NCBI GenBank assembly: GCA_020347645.1
Contig: CP070736.1
Span: 453,184-507,284, forward strand
DNA: 54,101 nt
Direction of reading: 5' to 3'
Origin: Methanobacteriota archaeon
Lineage (GTDB): Archaea > Thermoplasmatota > Thermoplasmata > UBA10834
The position numbers and the translations under genes are program-made. Under the pieces are notes generated by a model that searched no databases, was not told the origin of the DNA, and saw nothing but the letters and a program-made list of their open reading frames with translations. Positions 35,325 through 44,067 of this stretch are shown here, piece by piece (within the stretch, counting starts at the first letter, position 1; each line of letters opens with the position of its first letter).

Positions 35325-36308
35325 GTGAAGCACGGAACGAAGATTCTAGCGAGGAAGATCTTCAATTCGATAATCACCCTACTGCTTGTTATCATCATCA
35401 ACTTTATCCTTTTCCGTATGATGCCCGGCGACCCGATCAATTTCATGGTTCCTAATGACCCGAGAATCCCCCATGAGTACAAGCTCGAACTCATAGAGAA
35501 GTATGGTTTGCGAGATCCGTTGCTCGAGCAGTTCTTTACTTATTTTGAGGATGTGTTGACTCTGGACTTTGGAGATTCGTTCATCTTCACTAACACTCCT
35601 GCCATGGACATCGTAATAGAAAATCTAAAATGGACTCTTGTACTCACAGGCACCTCCTCGATATTGATGATAGTGATAGGAATGACCATAGGCATCTACG
35701 CTGCCTGGAAACGAGGAAGTTCTTTCGACACCGGATCTTTGGCGTTCTCACTATTCTTCTATGCTATGCCAACTTTCTGGCTGGCGATGATGCTTATAAT
35801 CGTCTTCGCGTTGCATTGGGAGTTATTTCCCCCCGACAGCGCTTTAACTTATGGAGAGACCTTTGAATTTTCTATAAGCTCAATCGTAGACTTGCTACGT
35901 CATCTCGTCCTCCCCGCAACATGCCTGACTCTGGTGAGCATAGGTGCATTCGTTCTGATTATGCGTGGCTCGCTTATTGATGTAATGACGGAAGAGTATA
36001 TCACGACTGCAAAGGCAAAAGGCCTGACCGATTCAGAAACTCTCAAACACCATGCCGTGCCAAATGCGATGCTCCCGATGGTCGCGCTGATTGCCATAGA
36101 TATCGCGTACATAGTAGGCGGTGCATTCCAGACGGAATACGTGTTCAACTATCCAGGGATTGGTTGGACAACAATAGATGCGGTTTATAAAAGCGACTGG
36201 CCCATTCTCCAGGCAGCATTCTTTCTGATTGCGTTGGCAGTGATAGTCGCCAATCTGATCGCAGATATCCTCCTTGTTTACATGGACCCGAGGGTAAAAA
36301 TGGGGTGA
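35325..36308 (+). CDS. dppB: Peptide/nickel-type ABC transporter permease, DppB-like
   Basis: This is an inner permease subunit of 327 residues with six or so membrane helices. The N-terminal helix and RMMPGDPINFM are typical of DppB/OppB proteins. The EAA loop that contacts the ATPase is visible as ITTAKAKGLTDSETLKHHAVPNAMLP. It would form the channel with DppC for substrates delivered by the binding protein upstream. GTG 35325 is the start. Its stop overlaps the next gene's GTG (GTGA). Confidence 0.93.
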   Translation: MKHGTKILARKIFNSIITLLLVIIINFILFRMMPGDPINFMVPNDPRIPHEYKLELIEKYGLRDPLLEQFFTYFEDVLTLDFGDSFIFTNTPAMDIVIENLKWTLVLTGTSSILMIVIGMTIGIYAAWKRGSSFDTGSLAFSLFFYAMPTFWLAMMLIIVFALHWELFPPDSALTYGETFEFSISSIVDLLRHLVLPATCLTLVSIGAFVLIMRGSLIDVMTEEYITTAKAKGLTDSETLKHHAVPNAMLPMVALIAIDIAYIVGGAFQTEYVFNYPGIGWTTIDAVYKSDWPILQAAFFLIALAVIVANLIADILLVYMDPRVKMG

Positions 36309-37300
36309 TTGGAATCGATGCAATTGACGACAGAGAAGGACGCGGGAGGCGTTTCCTCATTCCAGCATTCTCAGGGCCCACCAGGGAGAAGCTTGCGCTT
36401 CTAAAGAAGAAGTCAACACAGATCTGGAAAACGTTTAGAGGAAATACTCTAGGTATGGTGGGCTTCGCAATTCTGATAGCTTTCCTCATCATGGCCATAT
36501 TCGCGAGCCAGATAATGTGGATTCTATCACTTATTGCTGGCTGGGACCACGCATATGATCCTTTCGAGGAGGTAGCGGAGGTCGGCAGTGGAATACCTCC
36601 GTCATCGGAGCATTGGCTCGGCACGGACACTAGAGGAATGGATATCTTAAGCAGAGTTATTCATGGCTCCAGAGTATCTCTGCTCGTGGGAATAGTAGCC
36701 ACGGTTGTTTCAATGGGGCTGGGCACGGCAGTGGGACTGCTCAGCGGTTACTGGGGGGGATGGAAAGATGAAGTTCTTATGAGAATTACCGATGTCTTCC
36801 TCGTATTGCCCTGGCTCGTCCTAATGATAGTTCTGGCATCCGTCCTTCCAGGGGGACCGACGGTGGGGAAGGTGATTTTTGTCATCGGCATCACTGGATG
36901 GTCAGCTACGGCAAGGATAGTTCGCGCTCAGGTCTTTTCAGTCAAAGAAAGGGCCTTCGTCGAAAGAGCACGCGCAATCGGTGCTGGCGATATTCACATT
37001 GTCGGTAGGCATGTATTCCCAAATGTCTTTCCGTTGGTTTTCGCCAATGCCGTTCTCACCATCGCTCTGGCAATCCTCTCTGAGAGCACACTCAGCTTCA
37101 TAAGATTAGGACCCCTCGCAACCGACGTTGTGACTTGGGGCAACATGCTTGATGACGCCATCACAGCAGGTGCAATGGCGAACGAACTATATCTCTGGAT
37201 ACTAGTTCCTGGATTATGCATCGTATTTGTTGTTCTGGGATTCACTTTCGTAGGCTATGCGCTCGACGAGATCTTCAATCCAAAGCTTAGAAGCCGATAG
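36305..37300 (+). CDS. dppC: Peptide/nickel-type ABC transporter permease, DppC-like
   Basis: This second permease subunit has 331 residues. The cytoplasmic N-terminus precedes a helix at about 50-72; the HWLGTDTRGMDILSRVIHGSRVSL segment is diagnostic for DppC/OppC. The EAA loop reads FVERARAIGAGDIHIVGRHVFPN. GTG 36305 overlaps the dppB stop. No ATPase gene follows: the next genes are convergent redox enzymes. The transporter's ATPases must be elsewhere or shared with another system. Confidence 0.93.
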   Translation: MIGIDAIDDREGRGRRFLIPAFSGPTREKLALLKKKSTQIWKTFRGNTLGMVGFAILIAFLIMAIFASQIMWILSLIAGWDHAYDPFEEVAEVGSGIPPSSEHWLGTDTRGMDILSRVIHGSRVSLLVGIVATVVSMGLGTAVGLLSGYWGGWKDEVLMRITDVFLVLPWLVLMIVLASVLPGGPTVGKVIFVIGITGWSATARIVRAQVFSVKERAFVERARAIGAGDIHIVGRHVFPNVFPLVFANAVLTIALAILSESTLSFIRLGPLATDVVTWGNMLDDAITAGAMANELYLWILVPGLCIVFVVLGFTFVGYALDEIFNPKLRSR

Positions 37301-37403
37301 CAGCGTGAATCTTACGGCTATCTCGCGTCTTGCATCGTATGTCGCATAGTAGCGCGTGCAAGTCGACATCTTTGGTTTGCCATTATCGACCGCCCGTAAT
37401 CGT

Positions 37404-37451
37404 CGCAAAGTAAATCTGTCTTTGCGAGGGATTCCTGAACCTATCAGGAAT
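37404..37451. terminator. Tandem stem-loops between convergent operons
   Basis: Two short hairpins lie between dppC and the molybdoenzyme gene: CGCAAAG (37404-37410) with CTTTGCG (37420-37426), and ATTCCTGA (37431-37438) with TCAGGAAT (37444-37451). Neither has a T-run. They could help end transcription from either side. The rest of 37301-37555 holds nothing recognisable. Confidence 0.3.
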
Positions 37452-37555
37452 TGCTCGTATCTGCTGATTGCCGCTACGATGTCTAGTTCGAAGCAACCGC
37501 CAACTACGTCATCAAGAAAGCTTCTGCGACTATCTACGACCCCTCTCGATTTCTG

Positions 37556-39499
37556 TCAGAGAATCTCCACAAACGTGGAGTTCAGTGCCGAACACTGGTC
37601 GTATCGTTGGACGTAATCCGTCGTAACGAAATTCACATTCGTGCCGCCCGACAGCTTGGGCCACAATGCAGAGTAGCATAGGAGCACACCCTCCGGCACT
37701 TTCTCGGAGAGCTCCGCTTTGGCTTGTAACTCGCCGAACTCATTCCGAAGGGTGATCTGCGATTCGGGCTCAATCCCTTCGTTCGCGGCGTCTCTCGGGT
37801 TCATGTACACAATGGGGGCGACCTCTCGCCGCCTGTCGTGGTACTGTGACCGACAGAGCAACTGATGCACGGGGGAAATCACCTGATAAGGGAACCGTCC
37901 CCGGACCTCAACATGGATAGGTAGTCCACCGATGCCTTCCTCCTCAGCCAAGGAGGAGTAAAGCTCGATCTTGCCGCTCGGAGTCTCGTAGGTCGTCCTG
38001 TCCGGAACCTTGAATCTGAGAAAACCTTTCTTAGTGAGTGTATCGTATGTGCCTTCAACTGCTCTGCTGTTCGATATGAGAGTCCGGGCAATCTTTTCGT
38101 CACCCTCGAATAGCTCTCTATGCGACAGCCTCATCTCAGCAGCCAATGCACGAAACATGTCAGAATTGCACTTCGATTCTCCCAAAGGCTGGATTGCCTT
38201 TTCGTTCAAAGATAGGTATTGGTGGAAGTATGAGGTGTTGATATCGAAATGCTCGAAAAAAGTGGTCGCAGGAAGCACTATGTCGGCATAGTCTGCTGTA
38301 TCTGTAACGAAGAGGTCGTGCACGACGACGAATAGATCTTCACGCAAGAATTCCTTTCTCACGAGTCGCTGGTTGGGCAGCGTCGCAAGCGGGTTCGAAC
38401 CGTACACGAACAACATCTTTGCCTTACCAGATGCCAGAGTTCTTCCAAGATCCACCATTCCGTGCTCCTCTCTTATCCGCGATTTGAGGGAAGTCCCCCT
38501 GAGATAGTCCATATCGAAGTCGGCTAGGTCGTTGCTGTAGTAGAAACCACGCTTCTCTCCGATCATCGCGGGCAGCAAGCTTATGGCCCGGATCATATCC
38601 CCGCCGTTCCTGTTCCGCTGCATGCCGTATCCCATCATAATACAACTTGGACGCATCGACGTGTAGTCGCCGATGAAGTCCTCTATCTCCCCAATGCCAA
38701 GACCCGTGATTCTTGAGATGCTTCGCATATCGAACTTCTTTACAACCTCGGTCAATTTTTCGAATCCGACGGTATTGAGCCGCAGGAACTCGCTGTTGAC
38801 CAACCGGTTTTCAATAAGGTGGTTGATGCTGCCAAGCGCGAGAACCGCATCGGTTGTAGGCCGTATCTGCAGGTGAACGCCTGCCTCGGCCGTAGCTGTC
38901 TGGATTGGATCGATGACGTAGATCTTAGCTCCCGCCTTCTTCGCCTTCTTGATGATATCGAATCCGTGCGGGCTGGACCACGCAGGGTTCATGCCCCAAA
39001 CGACTACCAGCCGACATTTCTGAATCTCATCTGGAAGCATCCCCAGGGAGGAGCCGTAAACCAGCTCCAGCGCTCGATCGCCCGCGTTCGAACAAATCGT
39101 CTCCGTAACCTTCGCCGCTCCTATCGCATTGAAGAACCTATTCGGAAAATTCCTCTGGATGAGCCCCATGTTGCCCGCATGACCGAATTGAAGAATCGAG
39201 TGCGTGCCGAATTCTGCAGACCTGTTTCTAATCTCTTTCGATATCTCCTTTAGTGCATCTGGCCAGGATATGCGCTCAAACTGTCCTTCGCCCTTCTTGC
39301 CAATGCGCTTCACCGGATGAAGCAATCGATTCTTCGAGTAGACGTATTGGGGCATGCTTCTGCCCTTAGGACATAGATTCCGTCCGGTGAATGGGTGCTT
39401 CGCATTGGCTTCAACAGAATGCAGTTTCTCCGCACGGACACGGGCAATCATGGAGCAGGTGTCATAGCAGTCCCTAGGACAGGAGTTGAACAAGTACAA
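37556..39499 (-). CDS. Molybdopterin-dependent oxidoreductase (DMSO reductase family)
   Basis: This 647-residue protein has the family layout: an N-terminal [4Fe-4S] site with Cys7, Cys11, Cys15 and Cys43 (SCPRDCYDTC, NLCPKG), molybdopterin-binding domains (VVWGMNPAWSSPHG, YGSNPLATLPNQRL), and the C-terminal guanine-dinucleotide-binding barrel. The stretch at the usual metal-ligand position reads TICSNAGD, so neither formate dehydrogenase nor nitrate reductase is indicated. No signal peptide is present. TTG 39499 lies seven bases after GGAGGG, and the Cys motif begins right after it. The longer frame to 39601 lies upstream of the TATA box. Electron partner and substrate are unknown. Confidence 0.9.
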   Translation of the reverse strand: MYLFNSCPRDCYDTCSMIARVRAEKLHSVEANAKHPFTGRNLCPKGRSMPQYVYSKNRLLHPVKRIGKKGEGQFERISWPDALKEISKEIRNRSAEFGTHSILQFGHAGNMGLIQRNFPNRFFNAIGAAKVTETICSNAGDRALELVYGSSLGMLPDEIQKCRLVVVWGMNPAWSSPHGFDIIKKAKKAGAKIYVIDPIQTATAEAGVHLQIRPTTDAVLALGSINHLIENRLVNSEFLRLNTVGFEKLTEVVKKFDMRSISRITGLGIGEIEDFIGDYTSMRPSCIMMGYGMQRNRNGGDMIRAISLLPAMIGEKRGFYYSNDLADFDMDYLRGTSLKSRIREEHGMVDLGRTLASGKAKMLFVYGSNPLATLPNQRLVRKEFLREDLFVVVHDLFVTDTADYADIVLPATTFFEHFDINTSYFHQYLSLNEKAIQPLGESKCNSDMFRALAAEMRLSHRELFEGDEKIARTLISNSRAVEGTYDTLTKKGFLRFKVPDRTTYETPSGKIELYSSLAEEEGIGGLPIHVEVRGRFPYQVISPVHQLLCRSQYHDRRREVAPIVYMNPRDAANEGIEPESQITLRNEFGELQAKAELSEKVPEGVLLCYSALWPKLSGGTNVNFVTTDYVQRYDQCSALNSTFVEIL

Positions 39500-39555
39500 G
39501 GTAGTGCCCTCCTTCGATGGGTCCGCGGCTCTTCTATCCTCTAGGATTCTTCGAG

Positions 39556-39565
39556 AATTTATAGG
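39556..39565 (-). promoter_or_regulatory. TATA box of the molybdoenzyme gene
   Basis: On the minus strand this is CCTATAAATT. The predicted transcript start is near 39534, leaving a leader of about 35 bases with a GGAGGG before TTG 39499. This supports the internal TTG start and separate expression from the nitroreductase gene upstream. Confidence 0.5.
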
Positions 39566-39634
39566 TTGGCCGCAACCCCTTGCGGCCAGCATGACGGACA
39601 TGAAACGTGCCTGAAGACCATCGTACTCGATATT

Positions 39635-40138
39635 CTACTTCCAGTCCTTTCCCCATCCATCCGACATGATCAATTCCGATAGCTGCTTCCTTTTACGAGA
39701 GGAGGGTGCGTCAGCGGGATATCCCAACGTCAGACATATGGATGCTTCGTATCCTTCCGGTATGTTCAGCAGTCTCTTCACACCCTCCGGATCGAAATCG
39801 CCGATCCAACAAGTCCCGAGTCCTAGCTCAACTGCGCGGAGGGTAACATGGTCCAAGGCGATTGTAGTATCGATCACAGACATCTCATCACCGGGTTTCG
39901 AGACGCCTATCAAGTACGCCGAGCACGCACCCACGAAGCGCTGGTTGCCGGATACCGGGACTAGTCTCTCGAGCAGCGCACGATCTGTGACGACAATGAT
40001 GTTCCAGTTTTGCGCGTTGTTCGCGGACGGCGCCAGCCGAGCTGCATCTAAAACCTTTTCCAGAAGCTCAGCTGGCAGATTTCTTCTCTCGTAATTCCTA
40101 ATGCTCCTCCTCGATTCAATTGCAGTCGCCACATCCAT
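39635..40138 (-). CDS. Nitroreductase-family FMN protein
   Basis: This is a compact nitroreductase-fold flavoprotein of 167 residues. It has the N-terminal AIESRRSIRNYE, the LAPSANNAQNWNIIVV FMN-binding region and the C-terminal GLGTCWIGDF and LGYPAD. Such enzymes use NAD(P)H or other reductants for nitro compounds, quinones or flavins, so the actual substrate is open. Its ATG is three bases behind GGTGAT, the same geometry as the proposed CTG starts elsewhere. It follows the flavin reductase gene by four bases and is probably in one transcript with it and gcvH. Confidence 0.9.
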   Translation of the reverse strand: MDVATAIESRRSIRNYERRNLPAELLEKVLDAARLAPSANNAQNWNIIVVTDRALLERLVPVSGNQRFVGACSAYLIGVSKPGDEMSVIDTTIALDHVTLRAVELGLGTCWIGDFDPEGVKRLLNIPEGYEASICLTLGYPADAPSSRKRKQLSELIMSDGWGKDWK

Positions 40139-40142
40139 GTAA

Positions 40143-40658
40143 TCACCCTTTACCTATCTGCGCACCGATGGTTCGGTAATCCCCCCAATACAGGATCATC
40201 TTGCTCTTGTCATAGGACTTCCGCTTCCTCGCAGCCACAATCTCTCCGATGAACCACGTATGGTCTCCGGTTTCGATTTCGTGAGTCTTGACGCATTCCA
40301 TGTTGACGGGACACTCCGCTATAAGAGGTGCGGACACTTTCTCGCCCTTCTCTCTTGTTAGTCCAGCCGCCTCGAACTTGTCCACATTCCTACCCGATTT
40401 CGCGCCGCATACCTTGACCGCACGGAGCATCGAGGCGTCTGGAATGTTCACAGCAAAGTCTCTGCATCCTCTGAAGAGTCCGTAGCTATACCGTTCCGGT
40501 GCGATCCCCACTCCTATCAGCACCGGAGAGAATGAAAACACGTGACACAGCGCAAGTGTGATTATGTTGTCCTTCTGCCCTTTGACAGTACCGAGTACGA
40601 CGGGAAAGCCAGAGAAGACATCTCCCGCGTCGTCTGGAGACAGTTTCTGTTTGTCCAT
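40143..40658 (-). CDS. Flavin reductase-like FMN-binding protein
   Basis: This is a split-barrel flavoprotein of the flavin reductase-like family (about 171 residues). Recognisable pieces are the FPVVLGTVKGQKDNIITLAL strand region, SFSPVLIGVGIAPERYS and the ECPVNMECVKTHEIETGDHTWFIGEI segment. ATG 40658 is preferred; TTG 40676 adds six residues. It sits between gcvH and the nitroreductase gene. The two flavoproteins may form a reductase pair, but the partner is not shown by the sequence. Confidence 0.88.
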   Translation of the reverse strand: MDKQKLSPDDAGDVFSGFPVVLGTVKGQKDNIITLALCHVFSFSPVLIGVGIAPERYSYGLFRGCRDFAVNIPDASMLRAVKVCGAKSGRNVDKFEAAGLTREKGEKVSAPLIAECPVNMECVKTHEIETGDHTWFIGEIVAARKRKSYDKSKMILYWGDYRTIGAQIGKG

Positions 40659-40679
40659 CAACCCACACCTGACCAAATC

Positions 40680-41063
40680 TCACTCGCCGAGCATCCTCCG
40701 ATAGTCTTCTGCAGACATAAGTGACGATGCCTCGGCAGCGTCATTGACCTCGATGACAGCTATCCAGCCTTCGCCGTACGGATCGGTGTTCAAAAGCTCT
40801 GGCGAGTCGATAAGCTTGTCGTTCGCTTCCTTTACGACTCCCGAAATAGGGGCGAATACCTCTGAAACAGTCTTGACAGATTCAAGATTCGCCATCACCT
40901 CTCCCGCGTTCATCTCCTTCCCAACGGATGGTAGCTCCACAAACACAATTTCAGTGAGCTCATTCTGAGCGTGGTCGGTGAGACCTATCTTAGCCAGCTT
41001 TCCTTCGATTCTAACATACTCGTGATCCTTGGTATACCTGAGATCTGCCGGAATCTTGGACAT
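40680..41063 (-). CDS. gcvH: Glycine cleavage system H protein
   Basis: This is a lipoyl carrier of 127 residues. The lipoylated lysine is Lys64 in LESVKTVSE, with the family's YTKDHEYVRIEG start and the GWIAVIEV end. It shuttles the aminomethyl group among the glycine cleavage enzymes, none of which lie in this window. A GGAGGAGG and a TATA-like TTATAAATC lie upstream. H proteins without P, T and L neighbours can also serve in lipoate assembly or other redox systems, and here the neighbours are flavoproteins. Confidence 0.95.
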   Translation of the reverse strand: MSKIPADLRYTKDHEYVRIEGKLAKIGLTDHAQNELTEIVFVELPSVGKEMNAGEVMANLESVKTVSEVFAPISGVVKEANDKLIDSPELLNTDPYGEGWIAVIEVNDAAEASSLMSAEDYRRMLGE

Positions 41064-41148
41064 ATCCCGCCTCCTCCCAATTCAGATGGATGAGTTTGGC
41101 CAGATTTATAACTTATCTTCTTGACGAAGAGAGCGCCATCAAAGGTCT

Positions 41149-41646
41149 TCATCGCGAGGCTGCGCCGGTAAAGAGGAGGACTATCGCCAGTGACAGCACA
41201 CATAAAGCAGCATTCACGACGACATCATCGTATTTGAACGGTCCACAATACCAACGTCTCGAAAACGGGTGGAGCAGCTTGGTGCCGCGACGGGTCATTG
41301 CATCTTCCGCTGCGTGGACAAACGCCGAGAGAAACACAACAATGACAGAGGTTGGAACTGATATCTCAACGATCGACTCTATGACTGGCACCATCGTTGC
41401 GATATGTAGTACAGGCAGCGACGCTGCGGAGAACAGGATCGAAGCGCCAAGACTGTGGGACCATGCCGATCTATGAGCGTCCCTACACAGCGGCGCGAAA
41501 AGGACATCAATATCCGGAGCAAGCCCCGCCGCTCCCCCGATCATCAACAGCTCGAACCCTCCGTCTAGTGCGCGGATAGCGACAGCTCCGATAGCCATCC
41601 CAGTGAGAAGATGCGTCGCTCGCTTCGTGTGTGCACCCCATGCCAT
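41149..41646 (-). CDS. YdjM/DUF457-like membrane-bound metal-dependent hydrolase
   Basis: The roughly 165-residue protein has about four membrane helices and the scattered histidine/aspartate pattern of the family: an N-terminal THLLTG, GGAAGLAPDIDVLF, HRSAWSHSLG and FVHAAEDAMTRRGTKLLHPF. These residues probably bind a metal at the membrane. ATG 41646 was chosen because it lies about 26-30 bases from a TATA-like TCAATATC and begins at the family start. The specific reaction is not known. Confidence 0.82.
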   Translation of the reverse strand: MAWGAHTKRATHLLTGMAIGAVAIRALDGGFELLMIGGAAGLAPDIDVLFAPLCRDAHRSAWSHSLGASILFSAASLPVLHIATMVPVIESIVEISVPTSVIVVFLSAFVHAAEDAMTRRGTKLLHPFSRRWYCGPFKYDDVVVNAALCVLSLAIVLLFTGAASR

Positions 41647-41771
41647 TTGCCCGGCGAAGTGACTATTGCGTGCTACGATATTGAAACTTGTCCAACCCTG
41701 AACTTCCCTCATACGTAGCAAGAATTATTACCGGCGACCCTGATAGCTCGCCGAACAAGGTGGTTAGGCAA

Positions 41772-42890
41772 ATGAACAAGCAAAGCCTGGTGTTTCTTGA
41801 GGAGCTTGCGAACAGCTTTGGACCCGCGGGGTTCGAGAAGGAGCCTACGCGAATAGTGAGAGACTACATAAAGAAGTATTCCGACTCGGTCTCAATGGAT
41901 GGGTTGGGATCTCTGCTCTTCACGAAGAAGGGCAATTCAGACAAGCCCGTCGTCCTTATTCCAGGACATGTCGATGAAGTCGGATTCATTGTATCGTCCA
42001 TCAACAAGCTAGGATATCTGACGTTCAACCCTCTCGGCGGATGGTTCGATCAGGTCCTGCTGGGGCAGCGTGTGAAGGTGAGGACGGTCAATGGTCTGAT
42101 TCCTGGAATCATAGCTGCGAAGCCGCCACACTTGCTGCCCGCAGAGGAGAGGTCCAAGGTTGTGGTCAAGGAGAAGATGTTTATAGACATCGGGGCCTCG
42201 AACGAGGATGAAGCGAAGGAAATGGGCGTTCGGATAGGCAACCCGGTAATGCCTGACTCTACATTCTCGACCATGAAGAAGAAGGTGTACAGGGATGGCA
42301 AGAGGAAGGGGTCGGACACCATTGCCACAGGCAAGGCATTCGACGATCGCATAGGGGCGTTCATCGCTGCTGAGGTAGTAAAGACCCTCAAGGAAAAAAG
42401 GATCGCCCATCCCAACACAGTCGTCGGAGCAGCCACCACTCAGGAAGAAGTAGGCCTCAGAGGCGCCAGGACGGCAGCCTATGTCGTTAAACCCGATGTC
42501 TGCCTCACACTCGAAGTCGACATCGCAGGTGATGTGCCCGGAATCGAAGCGAACGAAGCCCCTGCGAAGATGGGGGAAGGGCCATCGATAACCACGTACG
42601 ACTCTTCGATGATACCAAATCAGGAACTTCTCGAGTTTGTGCTCGGCGTTGCAGACAAGACCAAGATACCGTATCAATTGTCACAGATCGCGAGAGGAGG
42701 AACGGACGCCGGAATCATACACATCTCGAACGCGGGCTGCCCGAGCCTCGTTATAGGTGTGCCGACCAGACACATCCATGCCCATGCGGGGATGCTGAGC
42801 CTGGCAGACACTGAGAATGCGGTCAGACTGTTGGTCGAAGTGATCAAGAAGCTGGACAAGAAGACCGTCCGCGGATTCACCGATCTTTGA
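41772..42890 (+). CDS. M42-family metalloaminopeptidase/deblocking peptidase
   Basis: M42 (TET-like) peptidases form large cytoplasmic complexes that trim peptides. Metal and catalytic motifs are visible: GHVDEVGFIV, the bridging Asp in AFDDRIGAFI, the catalytic glutamates in TTQEEVGLRGA, the EVDIAGDVPG segment and the late His in PTRHIHAHAGM. Length of 372 residues fits. ATG 41772 matches the family start; the longer frame upstream is not needed. The family also includes proteins annotated as endoglucanases, but peptidase is the better-supported role. Confidence 0.94.
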   Translation: MNKQSLVFLEELANSFGPAGFEKEPTRIVRDYIKKYSDSVSMDGLGSLLFTKKGNSDKPVVLIPGHVDEVGFIVSSINKLGYLTFNPLGGWFDQVLLGQRVKVRTVNGLIPGIIAAKPPHLLPAEERSKVVVKEKMFIDIGASNEDEAKEMGVRIGNPVMPDSTFSTMKKKVYRDGKRKGSDTIATGKAFDDRIGAFIAAEVVKTLKEKRIAHPNTVVGAATTQEEVGLRGARTAAYVVKPDVCLTLEVDIAGDVPGIEANEAPAKMGEGPSITTYDSSMIPNQELLEFVLGVADKTKIPYQLSQIARGGTDAGIIHISNAGCPSLVIGVPTRHIHAHAGMLSLADTENAVRLLVEVIKKLDKKTVRGFTDL

Positions 42891-42907
42891 GCGCCAAAGG
42901 TGCACAC

Positions 42908-43546
42908 ATGAAGAGGCCTCTCGACCCGATACAGGGCAAGAACCTTGCGGAGTCTAAAGCCGCGCTGGCTAGACACGGCGTGGTGATCATCCGCAGTGTG
43001 GAAACCGATCTGGAACCAGCTATGATGTCTGCTGCCAGGAATTCGATCTCCTCCTCGCCGGAGATATTGGACGAAATGACCGACGAGCAACTGGACAGGT
43101 TCATGGATGGTTTGAGGAAGGCTGCCATGAAGTCGGCTGAGGATCTGCAGGAGTTGTACACGAGATTGCTCACCCAGCTAGGCACTGAGTACATAATAGA
43201 CCTTGTCAAGGAGCTGGACGGGATAGAGAAGCTGTTCACATGGGATAGGGTGTCAAGATCAGTCGAACCGGTCAACAAGAGGCTGACCAGGAAAGGCTTC
43301 CCACCGATACGATTGTCTCAGGCGGAGGATGTCTCGGAATCATTGTCCGCGGAACTGGAGGGGAAATGGCCCATCGCATTCGAGAGATTCAGAGGGTTGG
43401 CTGTCGAGGCGGCCAGGCAAATCGGGGGAGAAGAGCCGAAGAAGGCTAGACCTAGATCAAGCGGGAGAAAGGCACCTTCCAAGAAGGCTCCATCTAGGCA
43501 GAGTGTGGAAAAACCGAAAAAGAGTGCAGCAAAAAGGAAGAGGTGA
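42908..43546 (+). CDS. Unknown helical protein with a lysine/arginine-rich C-terminal tail
   Basis: I do not recognise this 212-residue protein. Residues 1-165 are predicted to be mostly helical and charged (DEMTDEQLDRFMDGLRKAA, ELYTRLLTQLG). The last 40 residues are disordered and strongly basic, with SGRKAPSKK-type repeats like histone H1 tails, which suggests nucleic acid binding. ATG 42908 follows GGTGCA by three bases; TTG 42887 would overlap the M42 stop. It overlaps or touches the dUTPase gene and may be co-transcribed with it and the peptidase. Confidence 0.75.
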   Translation: MKRPLDPIQGKNLAESKAALARHGVVIIRSVETDLEPAMMSAARNSISSSPEILDEMTDEQLDRFMDGLRKAAMKSAEDLQELYTRLLTQLGTEYIIDLVKELDGIEKLFTWDRVSRSVEPVNKRLTRKGFPPIRLSQAEDVSESLSAELEGKWPIAFERFRGLAVEAARQIGGEEPKKARPRSSGRKAPSKKAPSRQSVEKPKKSAAKRKR

Positions 43547-43554
43547 CCCCAAAG

Positions 43555-44067
43555 ATGGCCGTACTCTCCGATTCCGACATTGTCAGCCTCCTGCGGGAAG
43601 ACACTCTGAGGATTGAGGGTTTTCGCGAGGAGAATCTCACACCCAACGGGTATGATGTCACCGTGGACGAGGTGTGGGTGCCAGGCAATGGCTCCCGTTT
43701 CAGGGAAGGCACCGCTGAGATTCCAGGTCGAGAGTGGTTCGTAATAGGTACCAAGGAATTTCTCGAATTGCCTCCCAACATTGTTGGCGAGATATGGATA
43801 AGAACCACCTGGATGAGAAAGGGCATATTGTCCTCTTTCGGGCGAATAGATGCAGGATTCAAGGGCAATCTGACCTTTTCTGCATTCAATGCATCCTCAT
43901 CACCAACGAGCATGCCCATCGGAGAGAGATTCGCTCAAGTGGTCTTCGAGGAGATGCGCTCGACGGCGACGAAGGCGTACGACAGGAGATCGGGGAACTA
44001 TCAGGGACAGCGGGGCATTACCCTTTCCGCAGCCGATCATCAGAGGAACTCCAGGTCGAAGGCGTAG
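43555..44067 (+). CDS. dut: dUTPase, archaeal dCTP deaminase-like family
   Basis: This 170-residue protein has the trimeric dCTP deaminase/dUTPase fold: VLSDSDIVSLL, LTPNGYDVTVDEV, IRTTWMRKGILSSFGRIDAGFKG with the dUTPase-type Asp99. The position of the deaminase catalytic glutamate (LTLE in bifunctional Methanocaldococcus enzyme) reads LTFS (Ser109). Loss of that glutamate points to a dUTP pyrophosphatase rather than a dCTP deaminase. GTG 43543 is an alternative start overlapping the upstream stop. The end overlaps the convergent trm5 by 28 bases. Confidence 0.85.
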   Translation: MAVLSDSDIVSLLREDTLRIEGFREENLTPNGYDVTVDEVWVPGNGSRFREGTAEIPGREWFVIGTKEFLELPPNIVGEIWIRTTWMRKGILSSFGRIDAGFKGNLTFSAFNASSSPTSMPIGERFAQVVFEEMRSTATKAYDRRSGNYQGQRGITLSAADHQRNSRSKA

